A DNA stretch of 64,000 nucleotides from Mesocentrotus franciscanus (GCA_037976565.1 CP137675.1:4722364-4786363); one strand, 5' to 3'. Shown: positions 23,525 through 52,475, counted from the stretch's first letter. Translations and numbers: made by a program. Notes: generated from the letters alone by a model not told the origin.

Positions 23525-26040
23525 ATGAATGTGAATGACAACGAGAACGATATCAAGTTAGAGAAAGAAATCCCACCAGACGTGGTGAAATGGGCGCATG
23601 TACGAACACGAGCATTCCACGAAGCAAGCAATACTGACGCACTCGAAGATATATACGATGATGTTGCTGAACGATTCGATGAGGTACGTGGCGTAGCCAC
23701 TAGGTTCAAGGGGCAAATCTCCCCCCTGATCGAATAGAGCAAAAATGAGAGAAAAAGAGCGGGAAATTAACGTGAAAAGAAGATATGACGCCCTCCCACC
23801 ACCCCCTAACTCTATGGCCTTTCTCTCTCATTTCCACCCCTAACATTACAGATGCGCCTCCCCCGCCCCCATGATAACACAAGCTTAACCTACGGTACGC
23901 CACTGAGGACAAGGGTGTATATATACAAATCTAAAATGTTCCTCGTTTCTTCTTCCAATGACTTTCTCAACAAAATCACTATGTGTCTTAAAGAAGTTGA
24001 CATGAATTGTATGGAAAGATACAAATATTCCCGTTTTCTATGAGAAAATGATGATTTGAATGTTGTCAATGATTTTGTTGACAACGTAGCAATTGATAAC
24101 GTGAAACGGCATATGGAAAGAGAAAGGAATAAACGTGGGTTCGAGTTATGTAAAAGTTCTGCTCTTTCAAGCACTGTGTATGTTTTAGGACTCTGAATCA
24201 AACTTCATGAGTGATGGCACAAAATACAGAATTTGGCTTTGATGGGTTGAATCAAGTAAAATGACAATTACAATGATTATAACACAATGGGCATGGTTTG
24301 CGCGATCGATATTCTACAAATCAATGATCGTGACAATGAGGCAGTTGACTATAAAAATAGAAAAGTCATATGCAGTTAAACATTGAGAGAGGATCTATAA
24401 TTACTCTGAAAAAGACATTCATTCGATATTTTTAAGACCCAGGAAATGTACTTTAAATAGTAGGTTAAGGGAATTTTTAAATTTAAAATGTTATATGAAC
24501 TTATATATACGAGGAAATATGTCATTTTGAGAACTGGCTAACAAAGTGATGTATAACTGAATGTGTACATTAATTATTTTCCTCACGCTAATAAAAGCTT
24601 CTCGTCTATCCATCTCTCACTCTACCATCTAACGTATATCACTGATCTCAGCCCCCTCCCCGTTTTTATCTATCGCCGTTTCTCTCATCCTCTTATTAGT
24701 CTATTTCTTTGTCAATGCCTTTCTGCTTATTTTGTTCTCCCCCTCTCACCCCCTCTCTCTCTCTCTCTCTCTATTACCCTCTTCTTTTAAAAAATCTCTC
24801 TCTCCATTTCTCTCTACATTTTCCCTCTCGCTTTTTCTCTCCAATGCATGTATTTACTCTCAGACACCATTCATTCTTCTTCATTTTCTTTTTCTTCTTC
24901 TTTTTTCCCTTCTTTTTTTCTTCTTTCCCTTTTTCCCCTTCTTCTTCTTCTTCTTCTTCTTCTTCTTCTTCTTTTTCTTCTTCTTCTTCTTCTTCTTCTT
25001 CTTCTTCTTCTTCTTCTTCTTCTTCTTCTTCTTCTTCTCACACCTATCTTAACTCGGTATGACATACCGTTTGTTATTTCCAGGTTATTTTGACGTGATA
25101 ATAAGCGTTGGTGTTTTCGTACCATCTCATCTCACTCACGCCTGTCTCCCAGAGATTATTCGTCTTCTCAAACCTGGTAAAAAACACTTTTCAATCAACA
25201 TCATTCGACAATCGACATTAAACCATTCAAAGTATATTTTACGTAACGTTAAGTGCTATAGTTTTAAAATAATACGTGCTTCACTTGTAGGGAATCATAA
25301 TTTACATAATTATATCAAGTTTGCCTTTCCAAAAGAACATGTACAAATAGCAACTCAAGATTGACGATCTCAAGTTACAGCAGTTACAGTCGTGAAACCA
25401 CCGTATAGTCTTTCTCCAGACTGTATTTCATTAACATGGTCAATGAGGCCATTAAATTATACCAACATTGCATTATGTACAATGCCTAATTGAAGTGGCA
25501 GGCTGTTTTATGTTAATGTTTATTTCGTCCCCCCCCCTTACTCATCAAACGAGTTAAAGAGATTAAAACATGAATCCAACCCCCCGTAACAGTTTCAATC
25601 TCCTTTCTTAACCAATGGTCTGACACCGATCCATAAATCTTTTGATGCTGTGTAAATGACTTGTATCAGAGGAGTATTAGTTTATTTCCATTGGCGTAAT
25701 ATGTAACGTATACGTATACAAAACATTAGCATATTTGCATAGCCTCTCTCAAACGAAACAAAATTATATTGTCGTTTATTTTTGCTACGCATTTTTATCT
25801 ATTATCGCAATTATGATAATCACTGTTGAATCACTCTTCTCAGGAGGACTTAGCCTCATCACCACGAGGAAAGACGTCTTTGATGAGGAGATGGCAGGCG
25901 TAAAGCTGAAATCATCCTTTGCCAGTCTGACCAAAGATGGAGTACTCGAGAAGATATCACACGAGGAGATCGGTTATGCGACTGAGTACGATGAAGTTGA
26001 TCCAGGCTTGATATTATCGTTTAAGGTCCTACAGCAATGA
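23525..26040 (+). CDS. METTL27-like methyltransferase gene lacking its SAM-core exon(s)
   Basis: Exons found: 23525-23683 (ATG; 53 codons; contains EIPPDVVKWAHVRTRAFHEA and YDDVAERFDE), 25084-25176 (YFDVIISVGVFVPSHL, then EIIRLLKPG), 25844-26040 (GLSLITTRKDVFDEE to stop TGA). The second and third join in phase across Lys-Pro-Gly-Gly. The middle exon matches the DVVVSVG-HL-LxPGG post-I region of METTL27/WBSCR27-type class I methyltransferases. The first exon ends in phase 0 while the second needs phase 1 input, so at least one exon is missing between. That missing part should carry the motif I glycine-rich loop, and I see no such block in 23684-25083. About 150 residues are visible; family members run about 220-250. 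It may be a decayed copy, or the exon may be absent from the assembly. The substrate of the family is uncertain. Confidence 0.7.
24890..25038. repeat. (CTT)n microsatellite
   Basis: About 150 bp of near-pure TTC/CTT repeat ending some 45 bp before the acceptor of the METTL27-like second visible exon. Ser-, Phe- and Arg-rich frames here are repeat artefacts. Confidence 0.95.
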
Positions 26041-26245
26041 GTGATAAATAGTTATGCATGGGCGTCTCTAGATTATTTTTAAGGAGGGTGGGATGGGGAG
26101 AGATTCTGGGCCAAATTCACCGAAAAGTCAGCTGACAATTTCGAAAAAGAACTTTTGCGTTATTGTTCCAATTATCGATCGAATTATTGACCGCCGCGCC
26201 GGTCCTCCCGTAGAGTATAAAACACGCTTGCTTACATTAGTTTTT

Positions 26246-26288
26246 ATCACCTGACGAAGTGTTGCAGCGGCGCACGAAACGTCGTGAT
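26246..26288 (+). ncRNA. Candidate hammerhead ribozyme, Penelope-element type
   Basis: Order of parts: stem I 5' strand ATCAC (26246-26250), core CTGACGA (26251-26257), stem II region 26258-26275 with GTG/CAC closing pairs, core GAAA (26276-26279), minimal stem III and cleavage triplet CGTC (26280-26283), stem I 3' strand GTGAT (26284-26288), complementary to ATCAC over 5 bp. CTGANGA and GAAA are the hammerhead core. Very short stem III variants are known from Penelope-like retroelements and are reported to work as dimers. No Penelope reverse transcriptase is recognised beside it. Confidence 0.5.
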
Positions 26289-26551
26289 CTTTTAGATCCC
26301 TTATTGACCACATCGCGAGACAAACGAATATCACTAGTGATATTATTTTCGATACTACATCCGCAATGAGTAATATATTTAATAGCATCAAGAACTTTTT
26401 TGTTTTTTGTTTTAAAGTCGTATTTTCAAATTTGCATACAGGTGTCAAAGCGGTCGTCATTAATTTCAAATTTGCCGTCTGTATTCTAAGGTTTCAAACA
26501 AGCGTAAAATGGTAATGAGCTCTTTGCCGAAAGAAAATTATTAACTGAGGG

Positions 26552-26939
26552 CATATCGTATTGAGAGAGATAGTTGTGACATGCGTACACGTACGCGATC
26601 AAAGGTATTCGTTCGCGACCAAATACCGCGAGCCCTGTCGAACCCAGCTAGCGCGTACCTTCTCTGCTGATGCTGAATATTTGAGTGGCAAATTCCCCGC
26701 ATTGTGACGTCATTGTGATCCGCGGGCCATGTTGAACTCGCCTTTTTTGTTTCCGTATAAACACGATCTCAGTTGCCCTCTTCGTAGGGTTCAACCCTGC
26801 TTGAGATTCAACCGCGAACCGAGTCACTGTGTAAACACGGTATTAGTTCCAAATAGTTCCTCCCACATGTAATACAATTATTTATGGGAGTGAACTATTG
26901 GATCTCGCGTGTCACAAATATCTCTCTCAGTACGCTATG
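26552..26939. repeat. Short element with ~34-bp inverted ends
   Basis: CATATCGTATTGAGAGAGAT at 26552 onward is complementary to ATCTCTCTCAGTACGCTATG ending at 26939, about 30 of 34 positions over the whole arm. The interior is richer in CG than its surroundings. No ORF; target duplication not determined. Confidence 0.7.
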
Positions 26940-28337
26940 ACCGAGAGTGTCAAACTCCCTCTAGCGACGGGCTTGTATTTATGATCATAATTATGTGGTG
27001 ATTCTTTCTAGAAAGATAATCTCCCGCATGATGCAGTGTTTTCTTGTGTGATTCATACTGAAGTACATAAATAATCACGTCATATGAAAATCTAATATCA
27101 GGTATATTGATTTGTACTATCTTGTATTTTTGTAATCTTTTCTATCCCGTTAGAGTTTGATCTTCACCGACTTGAACTCTTTGAAATTAGATCGATATCT
27201 CGATTAAACTAAGCAATGAATATCAATAAATATTAATCAATCAACGTACCGATGAATGTCTTAGACAATTAATGCGGGCAACCTGTATTAAAAGTTGCAT
27301 TTTTTATAGTGAATATATTGTAGGTGATAATGAAGCCTATATCATTTTTGCATTACTATGTCTATGTTCTAACTTAAAATTAATTACTTAACATGACAAT
27401 TATTGAATGAATGATCAACAATATCAAATACTTTGCTTTGTTGAAAATATAACGTTTAACATGTTAAATGAATTTGTTTATCCGGAGCAACGTATTTATC
27501 ATGGCGGTGCTCAAATGAGTGAAGTGCCCAAAGGCGTATGGCGTCAATATTGGACATCATCTCGTTTGGAAATAGTACTAACAATACATTGTAGAGTTGC
27601 AGAGCCTTCTGAGTTCCTTCTCCTACGTGCCCCATTTATTAAGTACATTTCTTAGAAATACAGCTACCGAAGTTGAGCTAGTTTCACAAGTATCTTGTTT
27701 AAGGTGAACTATTTTCTGTACCATGATGATGATGATGATTCAAAGCATTTATTTGGCGCCATATTTCTGTTTAAAAAAAAAAACCATTGAAAGGCGCAAG
27801 CTTCTCCAATCACTATTTTCATATTTGATCACACAGGCCCGTTTTGAGGCATGATTTGAAGTGTTCTAGACTGCCAATCTCACGCAGACAGGAATGAATT
27901 GAGTTCTACAAACAAGGAGCAATGGATGAGAAGGCGCCATGAATGTATCGGTCAAATTTATCTCATCTGAGATCGCAACCATAGTCTCACAATGGTCTCC
28001 ACTAGCTAACGTCAATAATATACAGTATTGTCTATTAGGCCTACTATAAAGTGCTATAAATAAGCTAGATTTTTGTACCGTGTATGTTATCAAAATAATT
28101 AATGGATTGAATTTCAAGATGGATATATATATATGTATGAATTTTTTGTAATCGACATTATTTTTTGTTCTCACAAAACACTGGCACTGATGTTATAGAG
28201 AATAGCAATTGAATAGATGGATGTTTGTTTCTACTTCTTCCACCCCCTCTCCCCCCCCATTTTCTGATAATCTTACCTTTCCTTATTCATCACAGTGTAG
28301 TCTTTATCATTGTATTCGCTGTTTCAGCTTGTCCTTT

Positions 28338-28420
28338 ACACCCCTCTCTCTCTTTCTTTCTATCTTTCTCTCTGTCTGTCTGTCTGTCTCTCTCTCTCTC
28401 CCCCTCTCTCTCTCACGGAC
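28338..28420. repeat. CT/TGTC microsatellite
   Basis: Runs of CTCTCTTTCTTTC, (TGTC)n and (CT)n. Intergenic. Confidence 0.85.
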
Positions 28421-29157
28421 ATTGCAAACTGATTCTGATATTATTTTGTAGATCAGTCTGTTTGCAATCGGACAAAGTTCATACAATTCAAGAGGTCAAT
28501 GATACAAGTTAACTTTTGTGGAAGCTCCTCCCACTTTATCATTGTCATCTTATTTGAAATGCATGAAATGCTGAAACGAAAATATGTATTTTTATCATCT
28601 GCCGTATGGTTATTTTAGTAGATTATACAGAACTGAAGGTACTTTAAAGCCAAGTCTACAATATTCTCGTGAAAATTGTATATAAATATCTTGGATTTAG
28701 ATTTTGTTTTACCACAGCTCTATCTACAGGCTGATTAATTTAACTTGAATCTTCAATATTTTCTTGATTCCTGTATTCTAGAACATATTCATCTACTTGA
28801 TATATTCGGTTTATCTAATTTTCCCTTAATACATAATATTCCAGCATAATTTAATGAAAAGATGTTGTTAAACAGTTCTGAATTGAGATTTTACTCAAAA
28901 CATGTTTTCAACATTAATAACTTTTTGAATTCCAGAAGTTCCAGAAGACAGAAATTAGAGGATCATAATAGCTGTAAATGTATATATTTGGCTTTAGCAG
29001 GTACCTTAACTTTGTGATAATCGGTCGCATGTGAAATTTCATCATCAAAAAGAACTAAGATCAATAAACCTGACCCGAATAAAATTTTAATCAGCATTCC
29101 ATTATTCTAGATATATATTTTTGTATTCGTTTGTTGGGTATGTTTAGGATGGACCTG

Positions 29158-29230
29158 GAGGTGTGTGTGGTCGTGTGTGTGTGTGTGGGTGTGCGTGTGC
29201 GTTGTGTGTGTGAGAGAGAGAGAGAGAGAT
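29158..29230. repeat. (GT)n then (GA)n microsatellite
   Basis: GTGTGTG-rich sequence passes into a GAGAGAGA run. It lies just beyond the 3' end of the minus-strand LINE remnant. Confidence 0.85.
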
Positions 29231-29239
29231 GGGGATTAA

Positions 29240-31000
29240 GTGCAAGAGGAATGTACATGTTTATATGGCATAACTAGTTATTATTGAACGTTTGAGTTTA
29301 GTTTTAAATGAAGTAACATTTGAGCAAGAACTTATATCAGAAGTGAGATTATTCCATATACAAGGAGCAACACATTTAAAGGAGAACTAACCCCAAAGAA
29401 TAAGTGTAGGTATTCTGAAAAAAGAGATGAATTCCTGCCTTTTGATGTACAATAAATCTTACGAAGGTGTACAGGAGATATATAAATGAAGATTTCTTGG
29501 CATGATGCAGTATAATGCCTTATAGCATGACATGAGCGCAGCCATTTTCTTGAAAATGTGACGTACCAGGCGGAGTTGTACATGTATTATGCATCACACT
29601 TTAATTGGAAAGACTTTTCAATTCAGTAACAAAACCTTTACTTTTCAGTGAGGGAAAATCATAGCCGAGAAGGTAAATATAACATTTGGTGAAAAATATA
29701 TAATAGGGTAACATTTGTAACTCATTTATTTAAAAATACTCAAATGTAGCGGTTGAAAAATATTTTTCATTTATGCGAAACCTTCACCCCAGAACAGCAC
29801 CAACTTATTTATGCAATTTGCGTTCTGGCAATTGGAGTACAAAGGATAATAGCAGGTGAGTGAAATGCTTCAACACCACAAACACCTGCATGGGAAGGAA
29901 GCATCCATAAATTTGAATACATTTAGTTAATAAACGACTCCACATAGTACGTCATGCAATCAAGAAAATAGCGATGCCCATGTCTTGCTGAGAAACTGTA
30001 CTTTGTTCTTGCTTTATGCCTTTCTCATACACTTTGGTGGGGAATCTTGTAGATTGATGGGCAAGAATGCGATAAATCTCTCAGAACAACTACAGTTATT
30101 CTTTGGGCCGTTGGGGTTAGTTCATCTTTAAAGGAATTAAGAGTTGACTGACCGAGTGCTAAAGTATAATGGAATTTAGAGTGAGACCGGATATTATATT
30201 GATGATAATCTTTATTGTACTGTAATGATTTTTGTTTATATAGATACATGCTAATTTATGTTTCACATAAAACATCAGGACCCCAATTTGGATTTTATGA
30301 ATATTAAACATTGTCAATGTATTTAATCGTGTATGGGCATTGGGCATGACGGAACTAAATAAGGGGAATTTAAACATATGCGTAAAGCTTTTCTTTTTTG
30401 CAATTTATGTATAGGGTCCATGTAATGCCACAACTTGCCCGTGTAATGTTGCAGTAATAAATAAAAGGTAGTATTGTTTGTTTTATTTCCGAAAATCATC
30501 ATAAAAACAATAACACAATATAACAATATCAAAGACTTATATAACAATGATAGAATGATAAAACGGTTGGATAGTCCATTTCAGAGCCATTGACCTAATG
30601 GCTCTGTTCTTCCATGGAGTCCAAAGAGTTGTATTACATAAAGAGGTGTTTTTCTGTAAGAGTACTAAGTAATTGATATAATATGCCTATGTTCTTAGAT
30701 ATCTTATTACATATAAATAAGCGGTGTTCATTAAATGACAGATTATCATCAAGTATAAATCCTAGAAATGTAACGGAATTAACAAAATTCAAAGCAATAT
30801 CTTTCATTTTTACAGAGAATCCTAGAGGATTGCGGGAAATATGTGGGTTTCGAGAACACAGTATAAATTCTTCTTATAATTTACAATCAGTCTATTAGCT
30901 TCTAAGCAATTGGATATAATTATGGGTTTTTTATAATAGAAATTTGAAGTTACCATAGGTCGATATAGAATGCAGATAAGTTATTAAATATCTGTGTATA
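29240..31000 (-). mobile_element. Decayed non-LTR retrotransposon (LINE), 5'-truncated, split by an insertion
   Basis: Minus-strand reading of 30920-30560 gives reverse-transcriptase-tail signatures: CLEANRLIVNYKK, VTFLGFILDDNLSFNEH, NKISKNIGI. Then, with frame breaks, HKLQKRKALRICLNSPYL, IHKIQIGVLMF and YHQYNIRSHSKFHY reach 30132. After a TTAA-flanked insertion (29380-30127) the frame resumes with CVAPCIWNNL and SFKTKLKRSIITSY to a stop near 29255. These are the C-terminal landmarks of CR1/L2/jockey-like RT proteins. Stops and shifts make it dead. Upstream RT motifs are absent. Confidence 0.8.
29380..30127. mobile_element. TTAA-flanked element nested in a LINE remnant
   Basis: Bounded by TTAA at 29376-29379 and 30128-30131, 748 bp. 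Ends AGGAGAACTAACCCCAAAG (left) and, on the other strand from the right, AGATGAACTAACCCCAACG, with weaker complementarity for another ~40 bp (AAAGAATAA-TGTAG). Removing it with one TTAA leaves the host LINE frame continuous. Piggybac-type target preference; no transposase ORF. Confidence 0.85.
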
Positions 31001-32039
31001 GTGTGCAGTGGAGGCTCCCAGTTAACTATTGTTGATGCCCATGGTCATCGGTATGCAACTCTAGCCATTGATATCGTTTTAACACATGTGGTATGATGAC
31101 CTTAATGTGAACTATGCATCCCTGCATGTTTTGAGAGTCAAGAGCGTTCAACAATTAACCAAAAAAAATTAATGCTCCCACTGAGATTATCACCAATTTG
31201 CCTTACACGTACCAACAAATATGAATTAAAGAATTCTATTGTGTGTGTCATATACAATAAGATGATGGGTTGGTATAAATAAAAGAATTTCCATAACAGT
31301 CAAACGTGTTTGAGTAGGACTAGATTTAGAAAATAGAAAAAAGAATGCTTATTTCAGATATATATTCCTCTCAGTATAATTTTTCTACAATTATGCTCAA
31401 CTTTTCCTGATCAATAAATGTTGAAAATTGTAGGAAGAATTAAACAATTGTTGGATGATGACAAAGATTACAAATGAACTAATATTCTCGTACAAAAAAA
31501 CAATACTAGTTATTAGAAAATGAATCCCAAACATGTGAAAAATGAAACAATACACTTTCTACATATATATTTTTTAAATCGGGTAAAAAAGTTTATACAC
31601 TTTTTGAGGCCTAGGTTGCATGGTGCAAAGGGCAGTTTTTTATTAACCTTATTCCGAACTCCAGCACACATGCTTTACGTGGTAGTACGGTGCCAAAGAA
31701 GTAATAGCATTTTTGTTTAATTCAATTTTTTGGTTGTTTCGCTTTTTAAGACAACTTGAGGCGACATAATTTTGTACGTGTAAAATGGTTTATTAGGGGT
31801 GAAGGCAATACGATATAGAGTACAATGTCTACAACACAGATGTTTCGTTCATGTCAAAAAGGTCATTTTATACTGCCATGCGGAGAGTCGAGCTGCCGTT
31901 TGTTATTGCTATTCAAATCGAAAATCTTGTGTGTCAAAAGTAAGTGCTGGAAAACGAGAATGAAAGACTTGTGAAATTCAGAAAATACAGAAACAAAGAA
32001 TACTTCTAGAGTATCAAAGGGATCAAGATATCAAATTGG

Positions 32040-32690
32040 TGTAAGGCAAATACACTTCACAATTAATCTATCCAAAACATGCTATATGCTTATCAGTGGA
32101 ATTCGAAAATCCTGTGAAGTAAAAGGCATACTGACAATGTCAAAATTACATTATAAATAAAGTTGATGTTGCATGTTTTCAAAAACATGTAACCTGGAAA
32201 AAATATATTGGTAAAGTAAACAAATGTATTAGGAAGAAAATTGGTATCACTTCTGGACTCAGAATTGTTTTGATTTTACTATACCATATCTTGCTTCAGG
32301 AAAGCACTTATAGAGTTAATTAAATGAGTAAAATATAATAAACTGCTAGGTATTTGATATTTGACCTTTTCATCCATTTATACAACTGTATTATATGTTG
32401 TTGTTGTTTTGGTTTTTAGGCGTGTATCATTCAATTATGAATATTTACGCTATATTATTTTATAGTTTTGTTTGTCATTAGTTTTACTACAAGTAACATG
32501 TTAATTATTTTGTTTTTCTATTTACCCAAATGGTGTTTAGTATATGTTCAAAGGTAACAGGCTTGATTAGCATTTATACTATCTTCTGTTCTTTTAAATC
32601 CTTTTATGTTATTGTATAAAACTATTAAATAATACCTATTGTAATGTGTTTATTATCGGATAATAAACAAATTCAAGTTCAAGTTCAAGT
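32040..32690 (+). mobile_element. Decayed LINE 3' fragment with ATTCAAGTTCAAG tail
   Basis: Frames read INLSKTCYMLISGIRKS near 32065 and HVTWKKYIGKVNKCIRKKIG near 32190, which are reverse-transcriptase C-terminal landmarks, with breaks. The 3' end is AATAAACAAATTC followed by GTTCAA repeats at 32670-32690, a typical non-LTR tail. Opposite in orientation to the remnant at 29240-31000. Confidence 0.7.
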
Positions 32691-32742
32691 TTAAGAGTGA
32701 GAGGGTAAAAATTCGCAAAAATGTCATGCACGCGAAAATTTC

Positions 32743-32903
32743 TGGGCCCCATCTTATAAAGAGTTACGATTGAACCAAATCAATGGTAAGTCCTCCAATC
32801 AAGCGCAAGTTTGCAGTCTCCTATCTCTTACGTACATCGTTGCGATTTATATCAATCGCAAATAAGCTGCGATTGATATCAACTCTTTATAAGACGGGGC
32901 CCT
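32743..32903. repeat. Foldback (MITE-like) element, GGGCCCC-CTTATAAAGAGTT ends
   Basis: Left end TGGGCCCCATCTTATAAAG; right end is its inverse CTTTATAAGACGGGGCCC. Internal GCGATTTATATCAATCGCA and GCGATTGATATC add secondary symmetry. A half copy of the same family ends at about 41818. It lies 220 bp upstream of the SLC6 start codon. Confidence 0.85.
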
Positions 32904-33126
32904 GGTCTAACTACCATGCACCGTACATGTCAGTGCCGTGTGCATCACCTCAGGGACATTCGTAACATATTGAATTGATATCATATTTCGTTCATATTTT
33001 TCAACGTACTGGCGGGCACACATTCGGACAGTGCGGAGTGAAAGGGAATATATTTCGTCCAACGATACTGCTCTAAAACGTGCTATTCTCATAACTTCTG
33101 TAAGCTCCTCTTGAAATCATTTCAAA

Positions 33127-50047
<16,921 letters not shown>

Positions 50048-50134
50048 ATCAATGTTCAGTCAATTCAAAACAGCGGAAGCTGACATGAGAAAAATGCTCG
50101 TTACCTTCGACACACATACATTACTAAACCATCC

Positions 50135-50245
50135 TCTGTTTCATAAAACTCTGCCACAATTCTATAACAAATTTGCTGACAGCCGATCAAATACAACAAT
50201 TTCAGTATAACTTGTTATTGCTATAAAGTTGTATGAAACCTGGCC
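50135..50245. repeat. Foldback (MITE-like) element, CTGTTTCATAAAAC ends
   Basis: Left CTGTTTCATAAAACTCTG and right GTTGTATGAAACCTGG are inverted; the interior has AACAAATTTGCTGACAG. Same family as 16750-16900, more diverged. Lies about 90 bp after the SLC6 stop, so probably in its 3' UTR. Confidence 0.65.
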
Positions 50246-50504
50246 TGAGTCTATGCAAACATGGCAATTCTACTGCCATCACCATGTTACAGTGAAGGTT
50301 ACTTAGTAATCAACCGTGGCTGCTAAGCAACTTTCAACGTAACTATTGTACCATCGGCATCAATCAAAACCCGGCTGGAATTGAGAAGATCAAACAAAGT
50401 AAACCCAGCAAGTTTTACCTCATTTTGTACATATCTTATTCGCTTGTCATTGTCTATATGTAGCCTAATCCATGTATGCATATTGACTTTCATGAGTTCA
50501 TTAA

Positions 50505-50800
50505 TAGGGAGGCGGTGTAGTGGACTGGATTTGATTGTCATCTGAGTTTCATGACTTTCGTCATAATTATGCGTAGATTCGAGTCCCGCGGTGAGCAGAC
50601 AAAAAAATGCAAAACTGATTGTGTGTAAGCGCGCCACTCCCCTCTGTCCTCGATACAGGCTCGAGTTTAAGGGGACACGTACACTCCGTTCCTCGGACAG
50701 AACGTTAACTGGAGGCCCCTTGTATAGAGCGTCACACCCTATGCACCTTACTATGCTACATTTCTCGCAAAGAGAAGGATGTTGACCCATTGTTTAGCAT
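50505..50800 (+). mobile_element. tRNA-derived SINE
   Basis: A-box-like TAGTGGACTGG near 50518 and B box GATTCGAGTCCCG near 50577 at tRNA-like spacing. The body TCCGTTCCTCGGACAGAACG and GGAGGCCCCTTGTATAGAG is a pattern I recall from invertebrate SINEs. Confidence 0.7.
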
Positions 50801-52044
50801 GTTTAGTGTGCCTGCAAACACAACTGGTAATGTAAATACAGAACTCCGTTATAGGTTGTATAGCTATTCTTTTTTTAGTTTTAATTTCTTTTTTAATGTA
50901 AGACTACATTATAACAACTAAATATATAGTAAGTTACAAGAGTGTATCGTAGTTGTGATTTGCTAGCTTTGATAGTTAATGATCCATGTACACTTTTTCT
51001 GAATGTAATTCAATTTATGATTCTAGCTTATAGCTTTTAGCAAAAATCTAACGCTTGACTTTCATTTGGTATCAATCAGTCAAAGATCCATCTTTTTTGT
51101 CGATACTCTAAACATTTAGAGCATTTAATTACTTTGAATTTGAAACTGCAGCCTCATCTTCAAGTTTCCAAATTATCAGTGGAGACTTGGCGACAGGTAT
51201 AAAACGATTTAACATTATCAGAGTGTAGTAAGGTAATTTGTGGTAGTAGATTTTTGAGGCATTTTTGTAGCATCGTGTCGATAGTGTTGGTGGTCTGTTC
51301 TTCTATTGATTGAAACAAGAAACGAAAGACGATGATGGCGTTGAATTGGTGTTAGCATCGTATACTTCATTAGGCAATCGTTTTCATTTCGAAAAGTAAA
51401 AGGATATGTGAAAATATTTACTGATTGTTCGATTATGTACAGCAATAGCAACAAATGAATGATAATTACCTATAAAGAAGATTTTCTTTTTGGATAGTCG
51501 ACAACGGAATCTTTTTCCGTTCTTAGGTACAAGAATAAGCTGCAATTACTAGCTTGTCTACGGGTCTTTGGAATAGCTGGTTAAAGACGAAATAGGTCCA
51601 ATTGTAGACGAGATGAGGTATGTCTACATTAAAAGAATTTAAGGAATAAGTTATTACAACCTTAGCGCTTTCGTACATTCGGGACTTGCGCATATTTGTC
51701 TTTATTTATGCAATTTTCAATTATAATGTATGGTTCCTTTTGTGGTCGTAAGCTCAATGTTATCAATAGGCTAGAAGACACTGCCATCGGTATATCTTTT
51801 TTTCTTATCTGGATGTATAACTCCGTTTATATCTAGAAATCCATTCTAAAACTAATTCGGATGGTTTGTATCTATTTTGACATGTGCCTTAGTAACATTC
51901 ATTTAAGTTCGATATTTTTTAGTGAAACAGAATTAATGCAACATAACGCCCGTGCCTAACACAACACACTAAAGACAACACGTTGAACATTTGTAAATGA
52001 TAATGGTTCGCCGATCATATTACATTTTTTATAGTTGTAAGAGT

Positions 52045-52050
52045 AATAAA
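52045..52050 (+). terminator. Possible distal poly(A) signal for SLC6
   Basis: AATAAA in the sense orientation, 2.0 kb after the SLC6 stop, with T-rich sequence downstream. No closer canonical hexamer was noticed. Speculative. Confidence 0.2.
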
Positions 52051-52067
52051 GTTCTTGTAGTGTTAAT

Positions 52068-52122
52068 GTAGTTATCTAGTTATCTAGACATCTAGTTATC
52101 TAGACATCTAGTTATCTAGTTT
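52068..52122. repeat. Short tandem repeat of AGTTATCTAG / ACATCTAG units
   Basis: Units of about 10-11 bp (AGTTATCTAG alternating with ACATCTAG) repeated about five times. Intergenic. Confidence 0.85.
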
Positions 52123-52324
52123 GTAAGATTATCAGATTGTGATTCACCATGAATTCGGCTATTGTCCGTTTGTCTAGTCGTGCTAGTCGTGCGATAGTAG
52201 TAATTGTTCCTCACATGCAGTGCATTTGCCGTTTATTCTGGTAAGGCGTTACGTTTTTTTTATTAATCAATAAACGCTATCCAATTTACTATCAAAAATT
52301 GTCTTCTTGGTTTATTCTTTGGTT

Positions 52325-52475
52325 TATCCTTTGGCAAGACATTAGTCTACATTTTCCCCCTCTCGACCGAGGTGAGGTAGATGGGTACCTACCAGGAATT
52401 AATTCTGTGAAAAAAACTAGAGCGCCATAATGAAAGCCGTACTAAAAACGGGGGTAATAATACTGGAACACCACA
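52325..52475 (+). mobile_element. SINE fragment
   Basis: GATGGGTACCTACCAGGAATT, GAGCGCC and CCGTACTAAAAACGGGGGTAA match the element at 58370-58520 and, inverted, the tail at 35285. Confidence 0.6.

Larger units (their letters stand above)
26041..29239. other. Intergenic, repeat-bearing
   Basis: No gene is seen. It holds a hammerhead-like motif at 26246-26288, an inverted-repeat element at 26552-26939, and microsatellites at 28338-28420 and 29158-29230. The open frame at 27407-27655 has no recognisable motif. A fragment near 28644 starts TTAAAGCCAAGTC, like the element at 60600, but its other end was not found. Confidence 0.5.

Noticed and set aside
24709..25125. Ser/Phe/Arg-rich frames
   Set aside because: Products of the (CTT)n array.
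26128..26469. 113-codon minus-strand frame over the hammerhead motif as a Penelope protein
   Set aside because: No reverse transcriptase or endonuclease motif is visible.
50323..50790. 155-codon minus-strand frame after SLC6
   Set aside because: Overlies a tRNA-derived SINE and has no motif or splice partner.
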